DNA from: a virus
Length of the DNA: 35,066 nucleotides
Reading direction: 5' to 3' (one strand)
Virus record (IMG/VR): IMGVR_UViG_3300035703_000255
Coordinates: 1-35,066 of that record
In this document: positions 1 through 7,494 of the stretch, piece by piece
Position numbering within the stretch: position 1 is the first letter of the stretch
Layout of the letters: each line of letters begins with the position of its first letter
The notes under the pieces: generated by a model
The model's database searches: none
Told to the model about the DNA's origin: nothing
What the model saw: only the letters and a program-made list of their open reading frames with translations
Translations under genes and position numbers: made by a program

Positions 1-1374
1 ATCAAACGGCTGATCATCCAGGCCCCACCCCGCCATGGCAAAAGCCAGCTGACCTCAAGGCTCTTCCCGGCCTACTACCTGCGCCGGCATCCCGAGCGGT
101 GGGTGGGCCTGGCCAGCTATGGCGCTGAGCTGGCCGACAGCCTCTCGCGCGAAGCACGGCAGTTCTTCACGGAAGACGGTGGGCCGATCGACCCGGCCAG
201 CCGTGCCGTCAACCGCTGGGGAACGCTCGATCGCGGTGGCATGTGGGCTGTGGGTGTGGCCGGTGCCACCACAGGCCGTGGCGGTCACCTGCTGATCGTG
301 GATGACCCGGTGAAGGACGCCGCCCAGGCCGACAGCGGTGGGTACAAGACGGCCATGAAGGACTGGTGGGACGCCACGTTCTCAACCCGTCTGGAGCCCG
401 GCGGCTCGATGGTGATCATTCAGACCCGGTGGTCCCTCGATGACCTGACTGGCTTTCTGTTGAACAAGGAAGAGGAGGCCCTCGACAACGAGGCCGAGCC
501 CGAGCGGTGGCACGTTGTCGACCTGGCTGCCATTGCGCTGTCAGAGGCGCAGTACACGCCATTGCCGGCCAGCTGCACCCGGGAGCCGGACTGGCGGGAG
601 CCGGGTGAGGCCCTGTGCCCTGAGCGCTACCCGATCGATCAGCTGCAGAAGACCAGGGGTGGCATGGCTGGCCGGTGGTGGCAGGCCCTGTACCAGCAAC
701 AGCCGACCGTGGCGGGCGGGAACCTGATCCAGCGCGACTGGTTCCGCTACTACGACCCAGCGGCGCTCGATGACAGCCAGATCGTGCGCACTCTGGCCTC
801 ACTGGACTGCACGTTCAAGGGCAACACCACCAGTGACTACGTGGCGCTGACGATCTGGAGCCAGACACCGGCCGGCATGTATCTGCGGGAGGTGGTGAAC
901 CAGCGGCTGGGCTTCATCGACACGATCGCGATGCTGCAGGACGTCTGGCGGCGCTGGAAGTTCTCCGAACTGCTGGTGGAAGACGCAGCCAATGGCCCAG
1001 CTGTGATCGAAACCCTTGGCCGTGAGGGGAAGGGCTACCTGATTCGCGCCGTCAGGCCCCTGGGCGGGAAGGAAGCGCGCGCCAATGCTGCGCTGCCCTG
1101 GTACGAGCAAGGGCGCGTGTGGCACCCCACGGCAGCGGGCTGGCTGCAGACCTACGAGGACCAGCTGATGAGCTTCCCGGGTGCTGCACACGACGACATG
1201 GTCGACAGCACGACCCAGGCCCTCAACTACGTGTCTGGCACCGGGCCAATGCGTGTCTCGACGATGAGTTGGGGACGGGGCAATGAGGCCTACACCGACC
1301 CGAAACCCGGCGATCAAGTGCCCCAGGGACCGATTGCGCCACGCAAGCCACCGCCGGCGCCTGGCTTCCGCTGA
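1..1374 (+). CDS. terL: Phage terminase large subunit (5' partial)
   Basis: The motor and nuclease of DNA packaging: it hydrolyses ATP to drive DNA through the portal and cuts the concatemer. The frame is open from base 1, so the true start lies upstream; 457 residues are visible. A Walker A motif (APPRHGKS) is at visible residues 8-15 and a Walker B (LLIVDD) at about 97-102. The C-terminal RNase H-like nuclease has the expected spaced acidic residues: the Asp in ASLDCTF near 269, Glu-Asp in LVEDAANG near 327, and the Asp pair in AHDDMVDS near 398. An internal GTG at 103 would delete Walker A and is not the start. It is followed 40 bases later by the sigma/small-ORF region and then the portal, the usual packaging order. 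The function call is secure from motifs and context. Confidence 0.95.
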   Translation: MKRLIIQAPPRHGKSQLTSRLFPAYYLRRHPERWVGLASYGAELADSLSREARQFFTEDGGPIDPASRAVNRWGTLDRGGMWAVGVAGATTGRGGHLLIVDDPVKDAAQADSGGYKTAMKDWWDATFSTRLEPGGSMVIIQTRWSLDDLTGFLLNKEEEALDNEAEPERWHVVDLAAIALSEAQYTPLPASCTREPDWREPGEALCPERYPIDQLQKTRGGMAGRWWQALYQQQPTVAGGNLIQRDWFRYYDPAALDDSQIVRTLASLDCTFKGNTTSDYVALTIWSQTPAGMYLREVVNQRLGFIDTIAMLQDVWRRWKFSELLVEDAANGPAVIETLGREGKGYLIRAVRPLGGKEARANAALPWYEQGRVWHPTAAGWLQTYEDQLMSFPGAAHDDMVDSTTQALNYVSGTGPMRVSTMSWGRGNEAYTDPKPGDQVPQGPIAPRKPPPAPGFR

Positions 1375-1414
1375 TCTTCAGGAATCCTGTCCATGACTTC
1401 CGTTTCTCTCCCCT

Positions 1415-1645
1415 GTGACCACGACCAGCCGCAGGCCGCTGCCCAAGCTGAATGCGCTGAGCCAACTGACGAACGCCAAGGGCGTGCACGGCCTCACCGT
1501 CGGCGGTCTGTGGCGTCTGCGCGACGGGCAGATCGAGGTGCAACGCTTCGGGGGGGTGTGGAGCCGGCCGCCGCTGGCGCAGCTGCAGAAGGGCCCGAGG
1601 GATCTGCTGGTCTGGAACCAGAAGATGGTGCTGGCACCGGGCTAG
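1415..1645 (+). CDS. Small protein of unknown function, overlapping frame upstream of the sigma factor
   Basis: A 76-residue ORF starting at GTG 1415. Its composition looks like a folded protein (for example GLWRLRDGQIEVQRFGGVW), unlike the competing +1-related frame from ATG 1393, which here encodes a low-complexity Arg/Ala/Gly stretch. I therefore prefer this ORF as the real coding frame for 1415-1645. I do not recognise the family. Its TAG stop (1643-1645) abuts two short inverted repeats (1627-1638 and 1645-1661). It sits between terminase and the sigma-like gene; a -1 shift would join it to the sigma frame, but no convincing slippery site was found (GGGCCCG near 1592 is the only in-phase candidate). 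Confidence 0.5.
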   Translation: MTTTSRRPLPKLNALSQLTNAKGVHGLTVGGLWRLRDGQIEVQRFGGVWSRPPLAQLQKGPRDLLVWNQKMVLAPG

Positions 1646-1661
1646 GGAAGCGAGGCTTCCC
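1645..1661 (+). other. Perfect inverted repeat at a stop codon
   Basis: GGGAAGC (1645-1651), loop GAG, GCTTCCC (1655-1661). It begins on the last base of the TAG of the 76-residue ORF. A second inverted repeat, GGTGC-TG-GCACC, lies at 1627-1638. There is no T tract, so it is not a classical terminator; it could separate translation of the two genes or stimulate recoding. Confidence 0.4.
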
Positions 1662-1698
1662 GGCACCTTGGAGCTGGACCAACCCTGAGACCGGCGAG

Positions 1699-2445
1699 GT
1701 GATCGACTCTGAGGCGTTGATCACCGACAACCTGAAGCTGGCGCGCAAATACGCCTGGGGCTGGGCGCGCAAGAGCCAGATGGCCTACGACGACCTGGAG
1801 GCGATCGCCTTCGTCGGTCTGGTGAAGGGCTGCCGCAAGTTCAATCCGGCCAGCGGCTACAAGCTCAGCACCATCGCGGTGCCGTACATCAACGGTGAGA
1901 TCCTTCACCACTTCCGTGATCGGGGCTATGCGGTGAAGTTCCCGGCCCGCTGGCGTGAGGTGATGCCACGCGCCCGACGATTGCTGGAAGCCGGAGAGGA
2001 TCCGCAGGCTGTGTGCGACGCGATCGGCATCGACTCCGGCGAGCTGGAGGAGATGCTCGGTGCCATGGCCGGCACCACCGAGCTCCATGACGAGTTGGTC
2101 GGGGAATCGGAAGCTCAGGTGGAGCTCGATGTGCTGCTGCCGGTGCAGCACCTGGTGAAGACCGCCTGGGAGCGTCTGCATCAGGCCGACCGCAAGCTGC
2201 TGGAGACCTTCTGGAGCGCGCCAGGCCGGCGGCCGGTGTTCCCGACTCAGGCCCTGGCCCAGTTCCTCAACGCTGTGCGGCTGGCTCTGCGCGGTCAGCG
2301 GCTGCCTGAGATCCGCAAGCAGCTGAGCTTGCAGCTCAAGGTCGAGACCGTGAAGCCCGAGCCGAAGCAACGGCGGCCGCGTGGTCGCAATCGCGGGCAG
2401 CTGGAGGTTCAGGCGGTGCAACTTGGGTTGCTTGACTGCGCCTGA
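1699..2445 (+). CDS. Phage-encoded sigma-70 family factor
   Basis: Probably directs RNA polymerase to phage promoters. The segment DDLEAIAFVGLVKGCRKF followed by YKLSTIAVPYINGEI and HHFRDRGYAVKFPARW matches the order of sigma-70 region 2 (core binding, then -10 recognition) as in SigB/SigF-type factors (DL...G..GL..A...F....G..FST.A.P.I.GEI....RD). A region-3-like helical stretch follows (RARRLLEAGEDPQAVCDAIG); region 4 is weak and ends in a basic tail (KQRRPRGRNRGQ). The start is uncertain: GTG 1699 gives 248 residues, while the frame is open back to ATG 1393 (350 residues) through sequence that looks non-coding in this frame. The residues just before 1699 (WSWTNPETGE) look natural, so initiation may be slightly upstream. 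A sigma gene inside the packaging module is unusual and may relate to the repeated element described elsewhere in this window. Confidence 0.75.
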   Translation: MIDSEALITDNLKLARKYAWGWARKSQMAYDDLEAIAFVGLVKGCRKFNPASGYKLSTIAVPYINGEILHHFRDRGYAVKFPARWREVMPRARRLLEAGEDPQAVCDAIGIDSGELEEMLGAMAGTTELHDELVGESEAQVELDVLLPVQHLVKTAWERLHQADRKLLETFWSAPGRRPVFPTQALAQFLNAVRLALRGQRLPEIRKQLSLQLKVETVKPEPKQRRPRGRNRGQLEVQAVQLGLLDCA

Positions 2446-2459
2446 TCGTCAACTGATTT

Positions 2460-4064
2460 GTGACGCCGGAAACCTGGGGCAGCAGGTGGCCGCTGGCGGA
2501 TCTCGGTTTGGAGCAGAAACTCAGCCACTCAACAACCGATCCAGAGCTCCCGAGTTATGAGCACCACGTCCTGCGGGACGTGAAGGGTGACCTGGAGCGC
2601 AACCACGACTGCTGGAACAACCTCAAGGGTCGGCTGGGGCACTACCTGCCCAAAGAGCCCAAGGAGCCTGACGCTGCCTACAAGTTGCGGCTGGGGCGCG
2701 CGAGCTATGTGCCGTTCTTCCGTGATGCGATCACCAGCTTTGCCGGTGTGCTCAGCCGGTTTCAGTTGAAGAACCCTCCCAAGACCTTTGAGGACTCGGT
2801 TGACGACATCGACCGCCGTGGCAACGACCTGACCAGCTTTCTGCAGCAGGCCGATCAGCTGGCCTTGCGGGATGGGGGCTGTCTGATCACGGTCGACATG
2901 CCTGCCGGCGAGGTGGCCACCAACGGCCAGATGCTGATGGAGGGCCGGCGGCCGTATTTGGCCATGGTCGAGCGCAAGGACGTACTGAACTGGCGCGTCC
3001 ACTACGAGGGCGGGCGCGAAGTTCTCGACTGGGTCGTGATCCGCGAGTGGGCCGAGACGCAGGAGGGCCTCTATGGCCTGAAGCTGAAGCCCCGGTATCG
3101 GCTGATCGGGATGTTGGAGGGCCAGGCCTTCTGGCGCGTGCTGGAGATCAGCGAAGGCCGCGCTGGCAAGCCCACCGTGCAGGTGGCGGTTGATGAGAAC
3201 GGTGTGCCGCAGGAAGGCCTCTATCGAGGCCCGGCTGGTCAGCCGTTCCCGGCACCTCCGGTGGTCTGGTACGCCGCCGGTGCGCGTGAGGGCTTTGGCC
3301 AAGGCTCGGTGCGCTTGTCAGGGCTGGCTGAGCTGACGCTGGAACACCTGCGCTGCCGCTCCGATCACGCCGAGCTCAAGCACAAGACCGCCATGCCGGT
3401 GCCGGTGCGCAAGGGTGCGCTGCCGGGCCCTGGTGGCCAGACCCCACCGCTGGTGCTGGGGCCCAACAGCGTGGTGGACCTCGACGCGAACGGGAGCTTC
3501 GGGTTTGCCGAGCCGACCGCGAGCAGCCTGTCGCACCTGGCCGCCGACATCATTCACATCGAGGAGCTGATTCGGCAGCAGACGCTGGCGTTTCTCTATG
3601 GGGAGGGGGGCAACAAGACAGCGACACAGGCCAGCCTGGAGGCGGCTCAAACCGAGGCGTCGTTGCGATCGGTGGCCACTGCCAAGAACAGTGCGGTGCA
3701 GGCTCTGATGCTGCTGTGGTGCAACTTCAGTGGTGAGCGCCTGCCGCAGGATGCTGGGGTAACGATGGCCGCGCACATCTTTGATCGGCCCCTGGCCGCT
3801 CAGGACGTTGCGCAGCTGTCGGCGCTGCAGCAGAACGAGCAGATTTCGACTCGCAGCTTCCTGGAGCAGATCATCAAGGGCGGTGTGCTGACGGTGGTGA
3901 GCTCGGCCGATGTGGAGCTGGAGCGGCTGCAGGAGCAGGTGCCACCGGTGGGCGAGCTGCCCGGGCCGAATGACCTGGCCGGCCTGCTGCCGGAACCGCA
4001 GCAACAGCAGGATGCGATGGACGCCCAGCGTGAGCTGGCAGCGCAGCAGGCTGCTGCTGGCTGA
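2460..4064 (+). CDS. Phage portal protein (DUF4055-like)
   Basis: Forms the dodecameric ring at the capsid vertex through which DNA is packaged and ejected. About 518-534 residues, a normal portal length. The N-terminal part (DAAYKLRLGRASYVPFFRD, then SFAGVLSRF) and central region resemble DUF4055 portals; the C terminus is Gln/Ala-rich and helical. Position immediately after terminase and before a MuF gene supports the call. The GTG at 2460 would translate the repeated GGAAACCTGGGGCA element (2468-2481) as part of the protein. In most other genes the element lies about 28 bases before the start, so a downstream start is plausible; TTG 2508 (LEQKLSHS) or CTG 2493 are the in-frame options. The stop overlaps the next ATG (TGATG). 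Confidence 0.88.
   Translation: MTPETWGSRWPLADLGLEQKLSHSTTDPELPSYEHHVLRDVKGDLERNHDCWNNLKGRLGHYLPKEPKEPDAAYKLRLGRASYVPFFRDAITSFAGVLSRFQLKNPPKTFEDSVDDIDRRGNDLTSFLQQADQLALRDGGCLITVDMPAGEVATNGQMLMEGRRPYLAMVERKDVLNWRVHYEGGREVLDWVVIREWAETQEGLYGLKLKPRYRLIGMLEGQAFWRVLEISEGRAGKPTVQVAVDENGVPQEGLYRGPAGQPFPAPPVVWYAAGAREGFGQGSVRLSGLAELTLEHLRCRSDHAELKHKTAMPVPVRKGALPGPGGQTPPLVLGPNSVVDLDANGSFGFAEPTASSLSHLAADIIHIEELIRQQTLAFLYGEGGNKTATQASLEAAQTEASLRSVATAKNSAVQALMLLWCNFSGERLPQDAGVTMAAHIFDRPLAAQDVAQLSALQQNEQISTRSFLEQIIKGGVLTVVSSADVELERLQEQVPPVGELPGPNDLAGLLPEPQQQQDAMDAQRELAAQQAAAG
2468..2481 (+). promoter_or_regulatory. Recurrent start-associated element, copy 1 (portal)
   Basis: GGAAACCTGGGGCA. It lies inside the 5' end of the longest portal ORF, which suggests that the real portal start is downstream of it. 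Confidence 0.6.
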
Positions 4065-5149
4065 TGGCCCCGAAACGCTCGATCGGTGATGCCAGCCTCA
4101 AGCTGGCGGAGGACTATGCCGCTGCCCTGAAGGCCCTGGAAGCACGCAGTGAGGCTGCGAGCACGACAGCGCTGCGCAAGAGCCTGGCGGGCGTGATGGC
4201 TGAGCTCCGGCGTGCCTATGGGCGCTACGCCGATGCTGCCGAACCGAATGGGACCGACCCCAATGGCCGGCCGTTGCAGCGCAGCGGTGCGGCTGTGATT
4301 CGTGAGTCGTCGGCCCGATTGCGCTCGATCCTGGAAATCAGCCAGGACTTCCTCAGTGACGAAGAGATCAAGGGTTGGCAAAAGCGGCTGGAAGATGACC
4401 TGACCGATGCCGAGCGCCTGGGTGCCGGCCTGAGCCGTGAACTGGCAGGTCTCACCGGTGATGAGGCTGGGTTGCCTTTCAGTGGGAGCAATCGACCGGC
4501 TATCGAGGCGGCGGTGCGCAATGCCGGCGCCTACCTGGCCGCTGATGGCGCTCGGTTCAGGGATCAGATCGCAGTGATCACGGCTGAGGCGGCTGCGCGT
4601 GGCTGGGGTCCCAAGCGGATGGAAGCGCAGATTCGGCGTGCATTGGAAGGCGCTGCTGATCCGACGGGCAAGACAGCACAGATGGGGCTCCGGCAGCGGG
4701 CCGCGCTGATTGCCAGAAGCGAGATCTCAACGGCCTACGTGCAGGGCCAGCTGAACCACGGGCGGCGGCAGGGCTTTGACTACGTGCGCTGGATTGCGGT
4801 GACTGATGAACGGTCCTGCCCGTTCTGCATGTCGCGCCATGGGCTGATCTACCCGGCTAGCTCGATCGTGGTGCCGGCTCACCCCAGGTGCCGGTGCGTG
4901 ACCAGTCCGGTGCCGGCTGAGGCGGTGGAGATGGAGGCCGGGCCCGAGCGGGATGACTTGCTCGATCAAGGCTTCTGGGAGAACAGCAGAGAGGAAGCCA
5001 TCAAGGAGTACGCAGCGGAGAAGAAGATCACGCTGGAGAAGGCGCGCAGTGATGCCAACCGCTACGTGAAGGTGCCAACGGCGAGTGAACGTCGACGGTT
5101 CCCGGGCGTGCTGGAGAGCCTGATGCCGAGCGTGCGGCTCAAAACATGA
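4064..5149 (+). CDS. MuF-type phage head morphogenesis protein
   Basis: A minor head protein of the SPP1 gp7 / Mu gpF family, which binds the portal and enters the virion in small numbers. 361 residues. The diagnostic C-terminal part is clear: RSEISTAYVQGQLNHGR, then CPFC (Cys 252 and 255) and HPRCRC (His 273, Cys 276 and 278), the family's putative metal-binding cluster. The N-terminal half is helical. ATG 4064 overlaps the portal stop, indicating translational coupling. In many phages this family carries a C-terminal effector domain; here the protein ends shortly after the MuF domain with a basic helical tail (EYAAEKKITLEKARSDANRYVK), and effector-like domains occur as separate tagged genes downstream. 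Confidence 0.9.
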   Translation: MAPKRSIGDASLKLAEDYAAALKALEARSEAASTTALRKSLAGVMAELRRAYGRYADAAEPNGTDPNGRPLQRSGAAVIRESSARLRSILEISQDFLSDEEIKGWQKRLEDDLTDAERLGAGLSRELAGLTGDEAGLPFSGSNRPAIEAAVRNAGAYLAADGARFRDQIAVITAEAAARGWGPKRMEAQIRRALEGAADPTGKTAQMGLRQRAALIARSEISTAYVQGQLNHGRRQGFDYVRWIAVTDERSCPFCMSRHGLIYPASSIVVPAHPRCRCVTSPVPAEAVEMEAGPERDDLLDQGFWENSREEAIKEYAAEKKITLEKARSDANRYVKVPTASERRRFPGVLESLMPSVRLKT

Positions 5150-5232
5150 CCGATTGTGGTCCTGATCAGAAACGCTACTGTTGAGGTGCTCAGTGGCTTA
5201 CGGCATTGGAGCCTGGCCTGCACGCTCTGTTA

Positions 5233-5394
5233 ATGCTTCACGTTGCGGTCTTGGGCCGTGATGAAGAGGCTGCGCGCCAAGGATTGCGTCATGCCGCTCT
5301 AGAACTTGAGGAAAAGGAAGCGCACCGTGTGGTGCAAGTGCTGCATTCGAGCCTCGATGCGCAGGGCCGTGGCTGGTTGATGCGCCTGCGCTGA
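5233..5394 (+). CDS. Small helical protein, unknown
   Basis: 53 residues if started at ATG 5233; an in-frame TTG at 5206 would add nine. Strongly helical and charged (DEEAARQGLRHAALELEEKE). I do not recognise it. It fills the gap between the MuF gene and the next small gene, has the same orientation, and no better ORF covers the stretch, so it is probably real but small. Confidence 0.45.
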   Translation: MLHVAVLGRDEEAARQGLRHAALELEEKEAHRVVQVLHSSLDAQGRGWLMRLR

Positions 5395-5405
5395 AAGCTA
5401 TGGGA
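5392..5405 (+). promoter_or_regulatory. Degenerate recurrent element, copy 2
   Basis: TGAAAGCTATGGGA, overlapping the previous stop codon. It differs from the consensus in the first base and lies 32 bases before ATG 5424. Weak copy. Confidence 0.35.
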
Positions 5406-5423
5406 GGACCCGGAGGACCTGGC

Positions 5424-5696
5424 ATGCAGAACGAGGTGATGCAGCACCCGTTGTTCCTGCGCAACCCAGAGGGATTAACGGTCGCCCAGTTGAAAGGTCA
5501 GATCAGCCAGTGGCCCGAGTTCGATGAACACGGCAACCCGCTGAAGGTTTATCTGCACTGGGGGTCAGGGATGGCCGTGGCCTGCTGCGAGATGGTGCCC
5601 TTCGATCTCAGTAGTGATGGGGAAGGGGATGGCCACCTGTTGCTCCTCCCCAATGGTGGGTATGAGCTGACGTCAGTGCCGCCGGCGGAAACCTGA
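5424..5696 (+). CDS. Conserved-looking small phage protein, unknown
   Basis: 90 residues from ATG 5424 (MQNEVMQHPLF). ATG 5400 is also in frame but would add only Gly/Pro residues (MGGPGGPG) that encode a GGAGG-rich ribosome-binding region, so 5424 is preferred. It has a mixed alpha/beta composition with one acidic turn (DLSSDGEGDG) followed by HLLLLPNGGYEL. No family recognised. Its last codons (GAA ACC TGA) are formed by the repeated element that precedes the first tagged gene. Confidence 0.65.
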   Translation: MQNEVMQHPLFLRNPEGLTVAQLKGQISQWPEFDEHGNPLKVYLHWGSGMAVACCEMVPFDLSSDGEGDGHLLLLPNGGYELTSVPPAET

Positions 5697-5700
5697 GGCA
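5687..5700 (+). promoter_or_regulatory. Recurrent start-associated element, copy 3
   Basis: Exact consensus GGAAACCTGAGGCA, 29 bases before ATG 5716. It contains the stop codon of the preceding gene (Glu-Thr-stop). Confidence 0.8.
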
Positions 5701-5715
5701 GCGGCCTGGGGCTGG

Positions 5716-6093
5716 ATGGCAGGTAACGGATCGCGCGCTGGTTCGTCTCGCAGCGTCGGCGGGCGTGTCAGTGGTTCGTCAGCCAACGGACAGCAGCAGC
5801 GCTATGCCCAGTTCATCCGCTCCGCTCAGGTGCCTTCCCGTGGGGAGGATTGGGGCGCCAGGTCTCGCGGCCAAGGGAAGCGCAGTGGCGGCATGGTCAG
5901 AGGCGCCATGGCTGCGGTACCGACTGGCATCCGCCGGTACCCGGACTTTCAACGGGCCCGGGGCATGACCCCCACGATCTGGCGTGAAGCGCGGCTGATG
6001 AGCGATGAAGGGAAACGCGCGGTGATCGGGGCCCTTCAGGCTGGCTGGAGCGCTGATCGAGCACTGGGCCTTGGCTACCGCTTCGAGCCCTGA
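5716..6093 (+). CDS. Tagged array protein 1 (MAGNGSR family)
   Basis: 125 residues. The N terminus MAGNGSRAGSSRSVGG is the shared Gly/Ser/Arg tag of the array; the body (about 30-125) is unrelated to the other members by eye. It is strongly basic, with a Gly/Arg-rich middle (ARSRGQGKRSGGM) and a C-terminal helical segment with the pattern WREARLMSDEGKRAVIGAL. No signal peptide, membrane segment or catalytic motif. ATG 5716 is fixed by the tag and by the element 29 bases upstream. Function unknown; a virion-packaged DNA-binding or ejected protein is an inference from the tag, the charge and the location between head and neck genes. Confidence 0.75.
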   Translation: MAGNGSRAGSSRSVGGRVSGSSANGQQQRYAQFIRSAQVPSRGEDWGARSRGQGKRSGGMVRGAMAAVPTGIRRYPDFQRARGMTPTIWREARLMSDEGKRAVIGALQAGWSADRALGLGYRFEP

Positions 6094-6095
6094 CC

Positions 6096-6110
6096 GGAAA
6101 CCTGAGGGCA
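6096..6110 (+). promoter_or_regulatory. Recurrent start-associated element, copy 4
   Basis: GGAAACCTGAGGGCA (one extra G), 29 bases before ATG 6125. A small hairpin CAGC-AGAA-GCTG follows directly. Confidence 0.75.
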
Positions 6111-6124
6111 GCAGAAGCTGATCG

Positions 6125-6463
6125 ATGGCTGGCAACGGTTCGCGTGCAGGCTCAGGGCGTGGCATGGGCGGTGGTGTTACGGCGCCCCCTCGGCCTACCC
6201 CTTTGCAGGTAAGCCGGTTCGTGAAAGCCAGCGAGGTCGCCCGAAGCCGCAACAACCAGGGCGCCATGCGCTCCGGGCCAATGGAGGACCGTGCTGCACG
6301 AACCGTGAACACTCGGATTGGCCGCCCTGGCACTGTCGATGTCAGAAGGGCTGAGCGCACACTTCGGACAGCTCAAAATGCCCGGATGTATCGGGACATG
6401 GGCCTGTTCACGGTTGGCCGGCGGCGCCCAGGGTTCCGGTTCCCTTCAACCCGCCTCTACTGA
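6125..6463 (+). CDS. Tagged array protein 2 (MAGNGSR family)
   Basis: 112 residues, tag MAGNGSRAGSGRGMGG followed by a Pro-rich linker (TAPPRPTP) and a basic body. Little acidic residue content; the C terminus ends FPSTRLY, sharing TRLY and the last 15 bases with array protein 4, so these two resemble each other at both ends. No recognised domain. Separated from its neighbours by only the element and a short spacer. Likely the same role as the rest of the array, whatever that is. Confidence 0.72.
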   Translation: MAGNGSRAGSGRGMGGGVTAPPRPTPLQVSRFVKASEVARSRNNQGAMRSGPMEDRAARTVNTRIGRPGTVDVRRAERTLRTAQNARMYRDMGLFTVGRRRPGFRFPSTRLY

Positions 6464-6465
6464 TC

Positions 6466-6479
6466 GGAAATCTGAGGCA
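6466..6479 (+). promoter_or_regulatory. Recurrent start-associated element, copy 5
   Basis: GGAAATCTGAGGCA, 28 bases before ATG 6494. Its TCTGA can pair with TCAGG at about 6484-6488 (one U-G pair), giving a hairpin before the start. Confidence 0.78.
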
Positions 6480-6493
6480 TTCGCATCAGGGGC

Positions 6494-6874
6494 ATGGCTG
6501 GCAATGGTTCACGGGGCGGTTCCGGTCGCAGCGCTGGGGGCAGTGCAGCGCCCAAGTCGGTCAAGGCCATGGCCTCTGTCAGCCAGGCCGCGTTTGAGCG
6601 CCGGTACCAGCGCGCCGACAAGGACGTGATGGGCGTGCGGCGTTACATCGCCAACTCGGACCGCCCCCGTTACGACCAGGTCGCCAACCAGCGTCGTGAC
6701 ATGCAGACCAACGCCACGTCGCGCAATGCACGGCGGTTCTACGAGGGGCTGAGGACTGATCGGACTACAGGCATGCCGCAATCGATCCAGGCCGGCTTCC
6801 GCAACCGCGAGCGGATGTCGACTGGCACCAAGAAAAAGGCTGGCGCTAAGCGCAGCCGCATGGTCGCGAGCTGA
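6494..6874 (+). CDS. Tagged array protein 3 (MAGNGSR family)
   Basis: 126 residues, tag MAGNGSRGGSGRSAGG. The body is Arg/Gln/Asn-rich and helical (ERRYQRADKDVMGVRRYI, NQRRDMQTNATSRNARRFY) and ends in a Lys-rich tail (GTKKKAGAKRSRM). No recognised catalytic or membrane features. The upstream sequence and first 16 codons are close to those of array protein 4, whereas the bodies diverge. Confidence 0.72.
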   Translation: MAGNGSRGGSGRSAGGSAAPKSVKAMASVSQAAFERRYQRADKDVMGVRRYIANSDRPRYDQVANQRRDMQTNATSRNARRFYEGLRTDRTTGMPQSIQAGFRNRERMSTGTKKKAGAKRSRMVAS

Positions 6875-6888
6875 GGACTGAACTGATC

Positions 6889-6902
6889 GGAAACCTGAGG
6901 TA
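6889..6902 (+). promoter_or_regulatory. Recurrent start-associated element, copy 6
   Basis: GGAAACCTGAGGTA, 28 bases before ATG 6917. CCTGA pairs perfectly with the downstream TCAGG across a 10-base loop. Confidence 0.78.
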
Positions 6903-6916
6903 TTCGCTTCAGGGGC

Positions 6917-7312
6917 ATGGCTGGTAACGGTTCACGGGGTGGTTCCGGCCGGGGCGCAGGTGGTACCGCTGCGCCCCCGCCGCCCAGTGCGATGAAGGTG
7001 AATCTGTTCCAGCAGGCCAGCCGTGAGGCACAGCAGCGCGCAGGCCGAATGGATCAGCGGATTGCAAGACGGATGGATCTGGCCGGAGCAGAAGAGGCCA
7101 CATTCCGGGCCAACTCTGCTGGCCGCAGAGTGGGGCGCAAGCGTTACGTGGCATACCGCAAGGCCTATGCAGGCCTTGGCACTGCAGCGAATGCACGCGA
7201 TCAACGCAGCGGGCGGGTCACGGCCAATGGGATGGCTAGTGCGCGAGCGTTTCGGGTGGCCTCAGGCCGCGCCAGCCGGAGCTATGTCGCCCCGCGCACC
7301 CGCCTCTACTGA
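6917..7312 (+). CDS. Tagged array protein 4 (MAGNGSR family)
   Basis: 131 residues, tag MAGNGSRGGSGRGAGG, then a Pro-rich linker (TAAPPPPSAM) as in array protein 2. The body is Arg/Ala-rich and helical (QRAGRMDQRIARRMDLAGAEE) with almost no acidic tail. The C terminus APRTRLY matches the TRLY end of array protein 2. No known family recognised. Confidence 0.72.
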   Translation: MAGNGSRGGSGRGAGGTAAPPPPSAMKVNLFQQASREAQQRAGRMDQRIARRMDLAGAEEATFRANSAGRRVGRKRYVAYRKAYAGLGTAANARDQRSGRVTANGMASARAFRVASGRASRSYVAPRTRLY

Positions 7313-7322
7313 GGCCTGACCG

Positions 7323-7463
7323 ATGGCATGTGGGGGTAGCCATTCCAAGGGCGGCAAAGGGGGCGGCAAAAAGGCTGCCCCCAAGGGGTCGCACTACATG
7401 CCGGATGGCCGGCTGATGAAGGACTCAGCCCACAAGAAAGGCAAGGGCAAAGGCAAGGGCTGA
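7323..7463 (+). CDS. Lys/Gly-rich 46-residue protein
   Basis: ATG 7323 to TGA 7461-7463: MACGGSHSKGGKGGGKK at the N terminus, PDGRLMKDSAHKKGKGKGKG at the C terminus. It is extremely basic, Gly/Lys/Ser-rich and without hydrophobic core. It begins 10 bases after the previous stop and lacks the GGAAA element, so it may be coupled to array protein 4. The Gly/Ser-rich start vaguely resembles the array tag but is not the same. It could be a degenerate member, or a small DNA-condensing or internal virion protein. Confidence 0.55.
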   Translation: MACGGSHSKGGKGGGKKAAPKGSHYMPDGRLMKDSAHKKGKGKGKG

Positions 7464-7466
7464 GGC

Positions 7467-7480
7467 GGAAACCTGAGCCA
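7467..7480 (+). promoter_or_regulatory. Recurrent start-associated element, copy 7
   Basis: GGAAACCTGAGCCA, 28 bases before ATG 7495; GCCA can pair with TGGC just before the start. Confidence 0.75.
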
Positions 7481-7494
7481 GGCGGGGATTGGCG

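Noticed and set aside
2529-3302. Minus-strand ORF in the portal gene
   Set aside because: Portal coding on the plus strand is secure and this frame has no protein-like features.
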